Part shown: in pieces, positions 9,979 to 22,577 of the stretch
How the letters are laid out: each line of letters opens with the position of its first letter
Position numbering within the stretch: the first letter of the stretch is position 1
Assembly: GCA_028554755.1 (NCBI GenBank)
Contig: JAPTOF010000017.1
Location: 3,162,001-3,226,000 of the forward strand
DNA from: Cordia subcordata
Lineage: Eukaryota; Streptophyta; Magnoliopsida; Boraginales; Cordiaceae
DNA: 64,000 nucleotides
Direction of reading: 5' to 3'
The notes under the pieces: model-generated
What the model was told of the DNA's origin: nothing
The model's input: the letters and a program-made list of their open reading frames with translations, nothing else
Databases searched by the model: none
Made by a program: the position numbers and the translations under genes

Positions 9979-11433
9979 CTATCTTTCTGTTTGGCCTCGG
10001 CATCGAACTTTGATATAAGGGATGATTTTTCTTCTCAACACTTGTTCTTTGCAATCTATAATTTCCACTAATTCCTCTTTATAAGACAGATCATTCTTTA
10101 AATTGATATCCTTATGACAAATCACATGACTTTCATCTAGGATATACTTCCTTAATTGAGAGACGTGGAATACATTATGCATACAGGTAAGGGAGGGTGG
10201 CAAAGCTAGTTGACAGGTGACCTTACCAGTATGCACTAAAACCTCAAAAGGTCCAATATATCTGGGATTTAGCTTTCCTCAGTTTCCAAATTAGACCACC
10301 TCTTTTTTTGTAGATACCCTAACAAAAGCATGCTCTCCTACTTGAAACTCTAATATTTTTCTCTTTGGATCAGCCCAACCTTTTTGTCGATCCTAAGTTT
10401 CTTTGATGCGAAACCGGACTAGTTTGACCTTATCTTCCATTTCCTCAATTAGTTGAGGTCCCAAAACCTTCCTCTCACTTAAATCCCAGCATAGTGCTAT
10501 GCGGCACTTGCTTTAAATGGAGCCATTTTTATGCTTGCTTGATAGCTATTATTGTAAGCAAATACTACCAAAGTGACAAACGTATCCCAATTTTCACCAA
10601 AATTCAATATACAAGCCCGTAACATATGCTCAAGAATTTGGATGGTTTTTTTGCTTTGACCGTTTGTTTGTGAATGATAAGCAGAATTCATTATTAAGCA
10701 AATACACAAAGCCTTTTGAAGACTTCCTTAAAACTTTGAAGTAAACCTCGTGTCTCGATTAGATACAATCTCTCTAAGAACCTTGTGCAATCTTATAATC
10801 TCCTAACAGCTAGCTTCTCTATTGAAGTCCCTAATTGAAAAGGTAAAAAGTGAGTAGACTTGGTCAACCTATTCACAATTGCCCATATGGCATCATTCTT
10901 GTCACGTGTCCTGGGTAACCCAATCATAAAATCTCTTGCTATACTCTCCCATATCCACTCAATGTCTAGTGGTTGCAGTAGTCCCAATAGTTTCTGTGCT
11001 ATGTGTTAATTCATTGACATATACGACACTTAGCCACATATTTTCCCAGATCTCTCTTCATGTTACGCCACCAAAAGTCACCCTTCAAATTACAATACAT
11101 CTTTGTTCCTCCTGGAAATACTGTAAAGCGTGAGTCAAGGGCCTTATCTAGAATTTCTTTCTTAATCTCGGGGTCATCAGGAACACATAGTCTCTTATTA
11201 AATCTCAAAGTCCTATCCTCGTGCTCTTGCAGATAAGATATTTTCCCACTCTTCAATTGAGCACGAATCTTCTCCAAGTATGGGTCTTGCCTTTGAGCTG
11301 TCCAAATTTCATCAAACAATGTAGATTGAGTAGTGATATGTACTAACATAGAAAACCCTTTGCTCACGAACACCTCAATTCTTAGCTTCCTAAATTCAAA
11401 AAGAAGTTCCTTTTGTAAAGTGAGTAATGCAAC
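9979..11433 (-). pseudogene. Element A integrase and chromodomain-like C-terminus (broken)
   Basis: In minus-strand order the pieces are: an integrase zinc-binding end (FWWRNMKRDL and paired CRIC, 11011-11433), the start of the integrase core (ARDFMIGLPRTRDKNDAIW, 10793-10987), the second half of the core (YHSQTNGQS and FAYNNSYQASI, 10497-10709), and a C-terminal block containing LALPPSLTCMHNVFHVSQLR (9979-10236), typical of chromodomain-bearing Tekay-type Ty3 elements. These would have inserted element cDNA into chromatin. Stops and frameshifts separate the pieces. Confidence 0.8.
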
Positions 11434-13307
11434 TGATACGTCGTCTTTTGAATGCAAGCTCTAAAGACCCGTAAGCGCACGGATCGGTGTAGTAAAGTGT
11501 ATGCAAGTGTGGGGTCGATTCCACAAGGAGGCTATGTTAAGAGATGGATTCTACGTGTATGTTCTAGAGTGTGCCTGAAAAGAAACCTAAACTAACTATT
11601 TTTGGGATTTTGGATTTTGAATGTTCGAGAGCTTTAACTAAAACGAATTAAACTAAACTATGGGAATGGAAAGTGGGAGACAAGCTAATCTAGAAGAACT
11701 AACAAATGGAAAGGTGTTAGGGTGACTTTAACTTATGAATGGGTGATTGTATACTCCAATGCTATGGGATTAAAGAATGATGGCTTACTTTCATAATTGC
11801 TCTTAACTAGGATGCTAAATCAGTGTCTTAATTTCCCCCTAGGACTCGGTGGGGGTTTGCCCCTAGGCGGCACCTCTTAGAGCTACGGTGTGGTCGTTAT
11901 GGCCTAGGGCCTTAAGAGTGACCAATTAGCTTCCTAGGTGACTTCAAATGAGTCTGCCCTAGTTCCTAAATCATTGGCTCAATTTAAAGCCAAGATATAG
12001 TGTTGCTAAGGTCGACTAATCCTGTCCTGAATCCTATTGACAGGATTTAAAGCCAAAGGAGACTCAGCCTAAGCTAGTCCTAAGTTACTTACCGTCATTC
12101 TAAGGTCACTACAGTGAGATTTAACTTGATAGCACATTCATAAATGTTCTAGGCCAAGGTGTTCGTGAATAAAAAGATCTATTCAGTTGCCAAACATTGT
12201 CATGCTCGGATTACACCATTAAAAGCAATCAATAACCAACATGTATGTGTCATTGAAGTCATATTCACTACTAGGCATGCAAATATACACATAGACATGA
12301 ATATAAGCATTACCCACTTCATAGCATCCACATAAAAACACATAAACATGATTATATCATGGATTAGATGTGTTTAGTAATAAATAGACTTCAATTTATA
12401 TACATGCTTCTCATTTAGGCATTCAATCAAATACTTAGAAATGAATGAGAAAATAATCATTTGAACAAGAAAATCAAACATGTATATACTCAGCCATTTA
12501 ATCCCATATCATAAGAGTATATAGCTAACCCATTACATAAGTTGAATCACCTTACACAAGTCTACTCAATCATAATAAGAGATAGAATGAAAGAGGGTTT
12601 ATGAAGCTTCCATTTTATCCTAGCTAATCTTGTACAAAGGTCTTGAGCAACTTGAATCCAAATATTGAAACCCCCTAAATTCTCATGCTTCAAGGTGATG
12701 AAAATGTGTGAAAGAGTGTGTGTGATGTGGGTGAAGACTAGGGTTAAGTGTGTGTGTGTGTGGGATGGGTGTGTTAAGATCCTCTCTAGATTTGTCAAAA
12801 AGATTCCCCTTTTTAAGTCTGAAAATCGGGCTTTTATATCAGCTTTTTACGAACTGCCGATCGACTGGCTTCTCCTCTTAGCTCGACTGGCTTTTTGGTG
12901 ATGCTTTCTGGACTGGCCGGTCAACCTAGCCAGTCGACCGGCTTTGGAGGGGTGGTCGTCCGGATATTTTTAGCACTTCTCTGGAGTGGCCGATTGACCT
13001 AGCTGGTCGTCCGGCTGACTTCCATCCTCCATTCTTTGTCTTTTCGGCCTTCGATCTTCTCTTTTTGTCCCTTACATCTCCGATCTTCATCACCTATCAT
13101 TGCCCAATCTCGATCTTAACCCAAAGTTCACCTAAATCATTGAAAACAAGCAATTAGTATAGCAATTTGTCTCTTAAACTCAATATGTACATTTGTTTAC
13201 GCTTAAGCCTATTCTTATCACTACACCAATGCATCTTCATGAGCACTTAATACCTCTTAATCATAGGCAAATAACAATGTAAACACATACAAAAACAAAA
13301 CACATCA
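11434..13307 (-). repeat. 3' LTR of element B
   Basis: Matches 20693-22577 along its full length with small differences. On the minus strand it contains a GTCGAC/CCGGTC-rich box (12858-13020), a TATA-like GATATAAAAG (complement of 12831-12840), and the LTR hairpin motif at 11974-11993 plus a decayed copy at 12037-12056. Confidence 0.9.
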
Positions 13308-13355
13308 ATACCTTCAAATTTTCTCCTTGCTTGTCCCAAAACAAGCTTAGCCTTA
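13308..13355 (-). other. Terminal polypurine module of element B
   Basis: The minus strand reads CTTGTTTTGGGACAAG (a small hairpin), then CAAGGAGAAAATTTGAAGG, directly joining the 3' LTR. It corresponds to the outer module of element C at 28921-28961. Confidence 0.65.
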
Positions 13356-13777
13356 AGTTTATTTCAATAGCTGCTGCCAAGGATTATCTAAAAGATTGAT
13401 TCTCTATCAAAGTTAGTCTAAGAAACATGAATAGGGCATTCCTATTGTGGAAAGATCCCTAAACCTCTTTGGTTCTTCCCTCTACTCATAAGGGGTCTCG
13501 TTCCTTGTGGGAATTTCCCAAGTAGCCAAGCACCACGAGCCTAGGATTCTAACTCATGCACTTGGGATGTTGATATTTCACGCCCCCTCAACTATCATGA
13601 CCTCCCCAACATGCACAAAGCCTCGAAGACAAGAAAAGAGAATATACATGCACAATGGCTTATAAAAAGCCTTATTCATATATCTACAAAGATGATAGCA
13701 TGTGCTAAGTTGACATTGTGTCACTTATGCAATTATTCATAAAACTCTTTGGTGTCCTTGGCTTTTTCTCTTTTTCA

Positions 13778-13780
<3 letters not shown>

Positions 13781-13837
<57 letters not shown>
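13781..13837. repeat. (TA)n microsatellite
   Basis: A long TA run of about 28 units in the untranslated 3' region of element B. The ORFs running through it are artefacts. Confidence 0.9.
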
Positions 13838-13840
<3 letters not shown>

Positions 13841-14262
13841 GCACCTTTGTGCCTTTTTCAATTCAATTTTTTTTTTGATTTTTCATACTTTGCATTGTAT
13901 TTATAAAAAGAAAAGAAAAAGAAAGGCTTTGGCATATCAAGAAGAACCAATCAAGGAAGGGGCACTCACATCAACAACCCTTTTTCAATACTCTTTCCTA
14001 CCAAGCTATGGGGTGGCTATAAACATTATTCTTTAAAGGTCCTCGCTCCCCACAACTTTGAAGGGCATCCCTTTCAAGACTTACCTTTCAAACCACTCTA
14101 TTTATTTCCTCACAATGCATCTCATTTTCACCAATCAATAGAGTCAATCACAATGATCAACAAAGAAATAAATGACTCTACATGTATCAAAATTGAAAAA
14201 TTTTCACCATTTTTAAGCACATAATGCAATCTACCCTAAACAAAATATATGACAAGAAAACC

Positions 14263-14310
14263 AAACTCCCATACCCCCAAACCTAAACTTTGCTTGTCCT
14301 CAAGCAAATA
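14263..14310 (-). other. Internal polypurine module of element B
   Basis: The minus strand holds TTGCTTGAGGACAAGCAA (an 18-nt hairpin with stem TTGCTT/AAGCAA) followed by AGTTTAGGTTTGGGGGTA. It resembles a polypurine primer module but lies about 0.95 kb before the 3' LTR. The same extra module occurs in element C at 27970-28010. Confidence 0.6.
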
Positions 14311-14737
14311 GATCAAAATACATAAACAAGCAAGTTGGCATTACAAAGCATGTAAAGGTGGTAGGGATGGGGTAAAAACGTGGGGAACAAGTGGAGAAAA
14401 GATAGATACAACCTTGCATCTTCTTCAAAGCTTTCCATGCCAATGATATATCACTATACTACTAATCCTGTGACTTACAATTCACAAACACTCATAAAGA
14501 AAACAAGATTAGTAGTATTGCCTATGCATGCTTGCATTGGCATGTACAATAATAAGCAATGATGTATCTCATGGGACAAAAGATTGGGATTCAACACTTT
14601 GATGTGGGTGAAAGAAAAAAGAAAGAAGACAAAAAGGAAAGAAAGTGAAACAAATGCAAAATTACGAAATTGAACTTAGGTTGCCTCCTAGTAGCACTAA
14701 CCACCATGCCGTTAGCGAGGCAAACACCAACTCATCT

Positions 14738-16133
14738 TCAACTTCCATAGATGTGGTCCTGAAGCATTAAAACCTCCATACGAGCCATGCTCAGATCATA
14801 TGCATGCTTCAGGCGTTTCCCATTCATCGTCAACTCTCGACCATCCTTTAAGTCTTTAATCTTGACCGCTCCAGAAGGATAGGCAATGAACACCTCGTAT
14901 GGACCATTCCATCTTGTCTTGAGCTTTCCTGGGAAGAGTTTCAATCGTGAGTTAAATAACCAAACTTTATCGGGGGAAGAGAATGATTTCTTAATAATGT
15001 GTTTATCATGAATCTCTTCATCCTATCCTTATAAAGCTTGGCATTCTCATACGCCTCAAATCTAAGCTCTTTCAATTCTGCTAGGTCTAGCTTCCTTTTC
15101 TCACCCGCTCTTGCCAAATCAAAATTTAAGGCAATGATGGCCTAATAAGCTCTGTGCTCAAGTTCTACCGGCAAGTGACAAGTTTTTCCATAAACCAATC
15201 TATACGGAAACATACCAATAGAAGTCTTAAAGGCGGTACGGTAGGCCCACAAAACATCATTTAGCCTAATAAACCAATCTCTCCTATTGGGCCTAACCGT
15301 TTTCTCTAAAATGTGCTTGATCTCCTTATTGGACACCTCTACTTGTCCACTAGTTTGCGGGTGATAAGGAGTAGCTACCTTATAGGTGACTGAATTTCTT
15401 CTTAACAAGGCCTCTAAAGTCCTATGGTGAAAATGCAAACCCCCATCACTAATCAAGACCCTAGGGACTTCAAATCTAGAGAAAATGTTCTCCTTAATGA
15501 ATTTCGCGACTACCCTATGGTCATTAATACATGTGGGAATTGCTTCAACCTATTTGGACACATAATCAATGGCTACTAAAATGTATTGGTACCAAAGGAA
15601 GGTGGAAATAGACCCAAGAAATCTATACCCTAAACATCAAACAACTCACATGGAAGAATAAGGGATAAAGGCATCATGTTTCTCTTAAAGATGGATCCGA
15701 ATGTTTGATGTCTAAAACAATTTTTACAATACTCTTGGGCATCCTTAAAGAGAATGGGCCAAAATAATCTACATTGCAAGACTTTCGCAGCAGTCTTCTT
15801 CCCGCTAAAATGACCTCCACACCTCTCATTATGACACATGCTCAAAATGCTCTCAAACTCGTCCTCGGGCACATACCGGCGAATCATTTGATCCGCACAT
15901 ACTTTAAAAAGATAGGGATCCTCCCAAAAGAAATGCCTAACTTGTGCTAGGAACCTATCTTTTTCTCTCTTCTCCCAATGGGAAGGAAAACGCCTTATGG
16001 CAAGATAGTTAACTACGTGAGCAAACGAAGGTGTGTGATGAGAGACGGTAAACAATTGCTTATCAGGAAATGAATCACGAAAAGGGGATAGATCACTAGA
16101 AGACTCACTAACAAAACGGGAAAGATGATCCAC
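14738..16133 (-). pseudogene. Element B integrase (broken)
   Basis: In minus-strand order: a zinc-binding His-His-Cys-Cys region (GGHFSGKK ... YCKNC, 15630-16133), catalytic-core residues (SDGGLHF and [12 protein letters not shown], 15142-15456), and the C-terminal block with PGKLKTRWNGPYEV (14738-14944), typical of Athila/Tat integrases. Integrase joins the element cDNA to the chromosome. Stop codons and frame changes between the blocks disable it. Confidence 0.85.
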
Positions 16134-16160
16134 AACTAAGTTTTCTCTACCCTTCTTATC

Positions 16161-16406
16161 CTAGATTTCGATGTCAAACTCTTGAAGGAGGAGCAACCAC
16201 CTAATCAAGTGGGGCTTAGACTCTTTCTTAGACAACAAATACTTCAATGCTGCATGATCGGTGTAGAAAATCACTTTGGATCCTAGGATGTATGACTTAA
16301 ACTTGTCAAGGGAGAAGACTATTGCTAGAAGCTCTTTTTTCGTGGTAGTATAGTTCTTTTGGGCTTCATCTAGAGTCTTGCTAGCATAGTACACAGCATG
16401 GGGCAA
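16161..16406 (-). pseudogene. Element B RNase H domain fragment
   Basis: An 81-codon open piece with [20 protein letters not shown] and [11 protein letters not shown], standard for Ty3 RNase H, which removes the RNA strand during reverse transcription. It follows the RT and precedes the integrase, the normal Ty3 order. The flanking stops separate it from RT. Confidence 0.85.
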
Positions 16407-16433
16407 CTTATCCTTCCTTTGACCTAAAACAGC

Positions 16434-17723
16434 TCATATCGCATAATCATATGCATCACATATAACCTCAAATAGGAGACTGTAGTTAGGTGGTTGGATA
16501 ATCGGGGATATAGATAATAAGGATTTAAGCCTATTGAAAGCCCTAACACACTCATCATCAAAGTCAAAAGGGACATCTTGTGCTAGGAGCCTAAACAAGA
16601 GACGTGCAATGTGGCTAAAATCCTTAATGAATCCATGGTAGAATCCTGCATGTCCTAGAAAAGATCTAACATCCTTGACACACTTAGGAACAAGCAACAT
16701 GAACCTTAGTTGGGTCAACTTGAATACCACTAAATGAAACTATATGACCCAATACTATCCCTAGTTGCACCATGAAGTGGGATTTCTCCCAGCTCAACAC
16801 CAGATTCTTCTCTACCCATTGGTCTAAGACTAAAGAGAGGTGACTTTAGCACCGTTCAAAACTATCACCAAGACTGAGAAATCATCCATGAATATCTTTA
16901 AATGCCTCTCAATCATGTCACTAAAAATGGCCATCATACATCTCTGGAAAGTCGCTAGGGCATTACAAAGACCGAAGGGCATTCTCTTATAGGCAAAAGT
17001 GCCATAGGGACAAGTAAAGGTGGTCTTCTCCTAATCCTCGGGAAACACGGGGATCTGATTATAACCCGAATAGCCATCTAAAAAATAATAGTAGCTATGC
17101 CTAGCCACTCTATCTAAAATCTGATCTAGAAAAGGCAATGGGAAATGATCCTTCCTAGTTTTGGAGTTAAGCTTCTTGTAATCAATACAAACTCTTCATC
17201 CCATGGGAATACGCGTAGGGATAAGCTCTTCTATCTCATTTTCCACAACCGTGATCCCGGACTTCCTAAGGACAACTTGAACTGGGCTAACCCACTCATT
17301 ATTGGAGGTCGAATAAATAATGCCTGTATCTAAAAGATTAATAATCTCTTTCTTAAATACTTTATTCATGTGTGGGTTTAGCCTCCTTTGCATCTCCCTA
17401 GAAGGAACGGCTCCATCTTCAAGGTGAATATGATGCATACAAATCGAAGGGTCAATACCTCTCAAATCATCAATTTTCCACCCTATAACCTTCCCATGTT
17501 TCCTAAGAACCTCTAAGAGACGCTCCTCTTGCTTACTAGAAAGATCAGAAGCAATGATGACTAGAAGGGTCTCACTAGGGCGTAGGAATGCATACTTCAA
17601 ATAATCGGGAAAGGGTTTGAGCTCTAAAGAGGGGCTAGGCTCCACCAAGGGGGACTCAACCTCAACATTATCAATTGGGACATCAATAAAATCGAGAAGG
17701 ATTAACCTCAAGTGACTTATCAA
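16434..17723 (-). pseudogene. Element B reverse transcriptase (broken)
   Basis: The N-terminal part (17196-17723) contains EWVSPVQVVLRKSGITVVEN followed by ELIPTR, a signature of Athila-type RT. The catalytic FMDDFSV motif is read near 16880-16900. The thumb/connection part (16434-16730) has RSFLGHAGFYHGFIKDFS. Frame changes break it into at least three segments. RT copies the genomic RNA into DNA. Confidence 0.85.
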
Positions 17724-17795
17724 TCAAATGGCTCTCAATCAACGAAGTAGAAGCTACACATTTCTGCTCTAAGGTGTCTAAATCAAAGCTAGACA

Positions 17796-18932
17796 TCAAT
17801 TCCTCAAATCTCCTCTATCGATCATAGTTCTCTCTACAAGATCCTCAACACAAGAATCAATCACATCAACTCTAAAGCACTCTTCTCCATCTTCTCCTCC
17901 TATACTAGCCCTATTCACTGCCTCGGCAACCTTCATAGTGGATCTCACATTTTCAAAATTTATCTCCAATAACCCTGACCTACAATGAATAATGGCATCT
18001 GTGGTGGTAAGGAAGGGGCGACCTAGAAAAATGGGTGTAGAATGTCTAGAGTCATGTCCCGAATCCATATCTAGTACTATGAAGTTCACAGGGTACACGA
18101 ACTCACCTACCTGTACCATAACATCTTCTATCATACCCCTAGGTCTATGCTCAGACCTATTAGCTAGCTAAAGAGTAACATGTGTAGGGGACAACTCACC
18201 TAGACCTAGCTTCTAATAGGCGGAGTAGGGAATGAGATTCACACTAGATCCTAAATCTAACAAGGCATGATCAATCTCGGTCTCTCGGATCCTACAAGGA
18301 ATAGTGAAAGCTCTGGGGTCACTCATCTTGGGCGGGAGGCCTGAAGTACAAATACTACTCACTTTCTCCGTCAGCTTCACCTTCTTAGGAATGTTCGATG
18401 ACCTACGCTTCCTTATACAAAGATCCCTGAAGAATTTAGAATAGGAGGGGATAGAAAGGATCACATCTATCAAAAAAAGATTGACCTTAAGGTCCTTAAG
18501 ATATTTTAAAACCTTGAAAAACCTTGAATCCTCACTAGGTGTAAGCCTCTCTAAGGCAGATAGAAAGGGAACTCTAGGCTCAACACCTCTAGACACATGA
18601 GAATCATCATTGGGCTTATTTCCCTCTCGATGTGGGTGGAAAGTATTACTCTCTCCATGGTCTCTAGTAGGCTCAACTCTCTCAACAGGACCTTCTCTAG
18701 AATTTCCTTCAATAGGGCTACTACGTAGTGCTCTAGACTCTGATTGACCGCTAGGTGCAGCCACTGCAAATTCAACTCCTATCCTATTATCCACTACCCT
18801 ACCACTCTTAAGAGTAGTGACGACCTTAGCCTGGGCCTGAGGGGGATACGTGGTATCGGTTGAGGAATAGGACTGGACTCTAGGGTTCACCTCCGACTGA
18901 AAAGGAAATTTCCCAGGGCAATTGACTAGCAA
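17796..18932 (-). pseudogene. Element B protease region (broken)
   Basis: The active-site motif reads DLGSSVNLIP where families usually have DxGAS, in the segment ending at 18213. After a stop the same protein continues (17796-18134) with EFVYPVNFIVLDMDS and IFLGRPFLTT, the usual second half of an Athila-type retropepsin. The upstream part (18300-18932) is the variable linker between gag and protease. It would cut the polyprotein. Confidence 0.8.
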
Positions 18933-18999
18933 TATATCCTAACTATGCCTCAAACCTCGCCATTTGCTGCTTATTTTCTACCAATTCCTATTGCTGGTT

Positions 19000-20414
19000 C
19001 TAAATGAACTGCATTATTTTCATCATGTCATTACTAGGAGGCTGGCTACTAGAAGGAGTAGGTAAAGCCTGAGGTTGAGGAGCACTAGTGAGACGGGGCT
19101 GATTAAGATAATAGAAGCCCTGGGGATATTGAGGATGGGGTCGCTGCTGAGGTGGAACCTGAGGATATGAACTAGACTCATGCTGACCTTGTCTCCAAGA
19201 AAATTTTAGGTTTTCCCTCCAACCTGGATTGTATGTGTTCGAGTATGGATTATACTCACGAGAATAATCTTGTGTGGCACACACTACTCTTTCATGAATT
19301 CAGGAAATTGAGATGCTAAAGGGCAAGCTACGGTTTCATGAGATGACTCGGAACACAATGCACAAACTTCAACAACTACAAGGACGGAGGAAGAACCTAT
19401 AAAACTAGTCCTATGACCTTGGGATGAAAAAGACATAGAAATGAATTGATCTAGCTTATTCGTCAAAGCCTCAACCTTAGCAGGTAAATCTAAAGAAACT
19501 CCAACCTCACTAACACTTCTTTTGTTACCTCCCCGACTAGACCTTTCCATGGCAAAATTTTGAAAAGAATTGTCAGCCATCATTTCTATTTTCTCCCATG
19601 CCTCAGTTGGTCTTAAAAGATAAAAGCCACCACCGGAGGCGGCATTGACCATCATTCTATTTTGTTCATTTAAGCCTCGAAAGAAATATTGCAATAGGTC
19701 ATGATTGCCATACCTGTGGTATGGACATTGTCTAAGAAGATTCTTGAACCTCTCCCAAGCCTCATGAAAGGATTCTAGATCATGTTGGGAGAGAGTCATA
19801 ATGGCGGTCCTAAGGTCGGCTATCTTGGCCATGGGACAAAATTTTTTAAAGAACTTAGATTAAAGCTCAACCCATGTAGTAATGCAACCATTAGGTAAGG
19901 AATGCAACCAAGCCCTAGCCTTGTCCTTAAGAGAGAAAGGAAACAATCTTAGACGTATGACCTCTTGAAAGACATTAGGGACATGGAGAGTGGAACTCAT
20001 CTCAACAAAATCAGTGATATGATATAGAGGACTCTCATTTCTTCTCCCGTAGAAGGAAGGAAGTATAGCCAACATATTAGGCTTAATCTCGAAGTTCGTC
20101 TCCCCCAAACTCGGAATTTGAATAGCCAAATTAGGCTCAAAGGCTTCAGGGAGAAAGAATTGCCTAAGAGTGGGTTCCTTATCTATAGGTGGGTCCGGTC
20201 TATGGGGTTCTTGTCTAAAATGATCTTGGCCTTGATGCCCAAGGTGATCATGAGGTGGAATGGGATTCATTGGGGGATTGGGAGGATTATGAGGATGATT
20301 TGGATCGACCATATCCTTAAGAAGATCTCCTAAATTCCTAAAATGTCTAGCAATTCTATCGGGTTCGGGATTAAGAGGAACTAAGGGATTTCTAAGGGAT
20401 CTCTGACTAAGCAT
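19000..20414 (-). pseudogene. Element B gag with zinc knuckle (broken)
   Basis: An ATG at 20414 opens gag. A capsid-like domain (LRLFPFSLKDKARAWLHSLP; EAWERFKNLLRQCPYHRYG) is interrupted by one in-frame stop at 19860-19862. The nucleocapsid zinc knuckle CALCSESSHETVAC (CX2CX4HX4C) lies near 19340-19380. A frame change near 19284 moves the reading to the next ORF (19000-19284), which has a YNPYSNTYNPGWRE stretch seen in this lineage after the knuckle. Gag forms the virus-like particle and packages RNA. Confidence 0.85.
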
Positions 20415-20668
20415 GCATAAACTATCCTAACTCTGGCCACTTCAACCCCGAAAACTTCAATATTCTTAAAACTACAGAAAATAAACCACAATCCTAGAAA
20501 GTTTACTAAAAATAAAGACAAAAGCTAAAATAGATAAACAAAAACTAAGCAAGATAATATAAACAATAAACAAGATAAGTAGAGACTAAACAAACTATAA
20601 AGGAAAAGCAAGAAAACAAGAAAAATAACTACCAAAACACACAAAGAAAGAATGCAAACCACTGTGCC

Positions 20669-20686
20669 TCCCGGGCAACGATGCCA
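20669..20686 (-). other. Primer binding site of element B (tRNA-Asp type)
   Basis: The minus strand reads TGGCATCGTTGCCCGGGA, separated from the LTR end by AGTTCT. It differs in a few positions from a full complement to plant tRNA-Asp 3' end (TGGCGCCGTTGCCGGGGA), which is seen intact in element C at 30386. Confidence 0.75.
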
Positions 20687-20692
20687 AGAACT

Positions 20693-22577
20693 TGATACGT
20701 CATCTTTTAAGTGCAAGCTCTAAAGACCCGCAAGTGCACGGATCGGTATAGTAAAGTGTATACAAGTGCGTGGTCGATTCCACAGAGAGGCTATGTTGCG
20801 AGATAGATTCTAAGTGTGTGTTCTAGAGTGTGCCCAAAAAGAAACCTAAACTATCTACTTGTGGGATTTTGGATTTTGAATGGTCGGGAGCTCTAACTAA
20901 AACAAATTAAACTAAACTATGGGAATGAAAAGTAAGAGACAAGCTAATCTAGAAGAACTAACAAATGGAAAGGTGTTAGGGTGACTTCAACTTATGAATG
21001 GGTGATTGTATACTCCAATGCTATGGGATTAAAGAATGATGGCTTACTTTCATAATTGCTTTTAACTAGGATGCTAAATCAGTGTCTTAATTTCCCCTAG
21101 GACTCGGTACGGGTCTGTCCCAAGCGGCGCCTCCTATAGCTACGGCGTGGTCCTTATGGCCGAGGGCCTTAAGAGTGACCAATTAGCTTCCTAGGTGACT
21201 TAGAATAAACCTGCCCTAGTACCTAAATCATTGGCTGGATTTAAAGCCAAGATATAGTGTTGCTAAGGTCGACTAATCTTATCCTGAATCCTATTGGCTG
21301 GATTTAAAGCCAAAAGAGACTTGGCCTAGGCTAGCCCCAAATTACTTACCCGCATTTTAAGATCACTATAGCGAGATCTGACTTGATAGCACATTTATAC
21401 AAGTTCTAGGCCAAGGTGTTCATGAATAAAAGAATCTATTCAACTACCAAACATCGTCATGCTCAGATTACACCATTAAAAGCAATCAACAACCAATATG
21501 TATGTGTTATTGAAGTCATATTCACTACTAGGCATGCAAATATACATATAGACATGAATATAAGCATTAACCACTTCATAGCATCCACATAAAAACACAT
21601 AGACATGATTATATCATGGATTAGATGTGTTTAGTAATAAATAGACTTCAATTTATACACACGCTTCTCATTTAGGCATTTAATCAAACACTTAAGCATG
21701 AATGAGAAAATAACCATTTGAACAAGAAAATCAAACATGTATATATTCAGCCATTTAATCCTATATCATAAGAGTATATAGCTAACCCATTACATAAGTT
21801 GAATCACCTTACACAAGTCTACTCAATCATAATAAGAGATAGAATGAAAGAGATTTTATGAAGCTTCCCTTTCATCCTAGCTAATCTTGTACAAAGCTCT
21901 TGAACAACTTGAATCCAAATGTTGAAACCCCTTAAATTCTCTTGCTTCAAGGTGATGAAAATGTGTGAGAGAGTGTGTGTGATGTGGGTGAAGACTAGGG
22001 TTAAGTGTGTGTGTGTGGGATGGGTGTGTTAAGATTCTCTCTAAAATTGTCAAAAAGATTCCCCTTTTTAAGTCTGAAAATCGGGCTTTTACATCAGCTT
22101 TTTACGAACTGTCGGTTGACCGGCTTCTTCTCTTAGCTCTACCGGCTTTTTGGTGATGCTCTCTAGACTGGCCGGTCAACCTAGCCGGTCAACCGGCTTT
22201 GGAGGGGCGATCGTCTGGCTATTTTTGTCACCTCTCTAGAGTGGTCGGTCGATCGGCTCCTTCTCTTAGGTCGTCCGGCTGACTTTCTTCCTCTATTCTT
22301 TGTCTTTCTGGTCTCTGATCTTCTCTTTTTGATCCGTACATCTCCCATCTTCATCACCTATCATTGCCCAATCTCGATCTTAACCCAAAGTTCACCTAAA
22401 TCATTGAAAGCAGGCAATTAGTATAGCAATTTGTCTCTTAAACTCAATATGTACATTTGTTTACGCTTAAGCCTATTCTTATCCAAAGCACCACACCAAT
22501 GCATCTTTATGAGCACTTAATACCTCTTAATCATAGGCAAATAACAATCCAAACACATACAAAAACACAACACATTA
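20693..22577 (-). repeat. 5' LTR of element B
   Basis: About 1.89 kb and collinear with the 3' LTR. It carries two hairpin motifs at 21231-21250 and 21294-21313 (both reading TTGGCTTTAAATCCAGCCAA on the minus strand). Its TATA-like site has become GATGTAAAAG (complement near 22084-22093), whereas the 3' LTR keeps GATATAAAAG, so the promoter-bearing copy seems damaged. Confidence 0.9.

Larger units (their letters stand above)
11434..22577 (-). mobile_element. Element B: Athila-like Ty3 LTR retrotransposon with both LTRs
   Basis: An 11.1-kb element on the minus strand. LTRs lie at 20693-22577 (5') and 11434-13307 (3'). Both begin TGAT and end ATCA in window orientation. Flanking 5-mers GCAAC (11429-11433) and GCAGC (22578-22582) differ by one base, as expected of an old target duplication. 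Inside, in order, are a tRNA-Asp-type primer site, gag with zinc knuckle, protease, reverse transcriptase with MDDFS, RNase H, integrase and two polypurine modules. No env-like ORF is seen in the 1.4 kb after integrase. Several stops and frameshifts make it non-functional as read. Confidence 0.9.

Noticed and set aside
13718..14036. Two overlapping ORFs with long Tyr-Ile runs
   Set aside because: They are translations of the (TA)n microsatellite inside element B.
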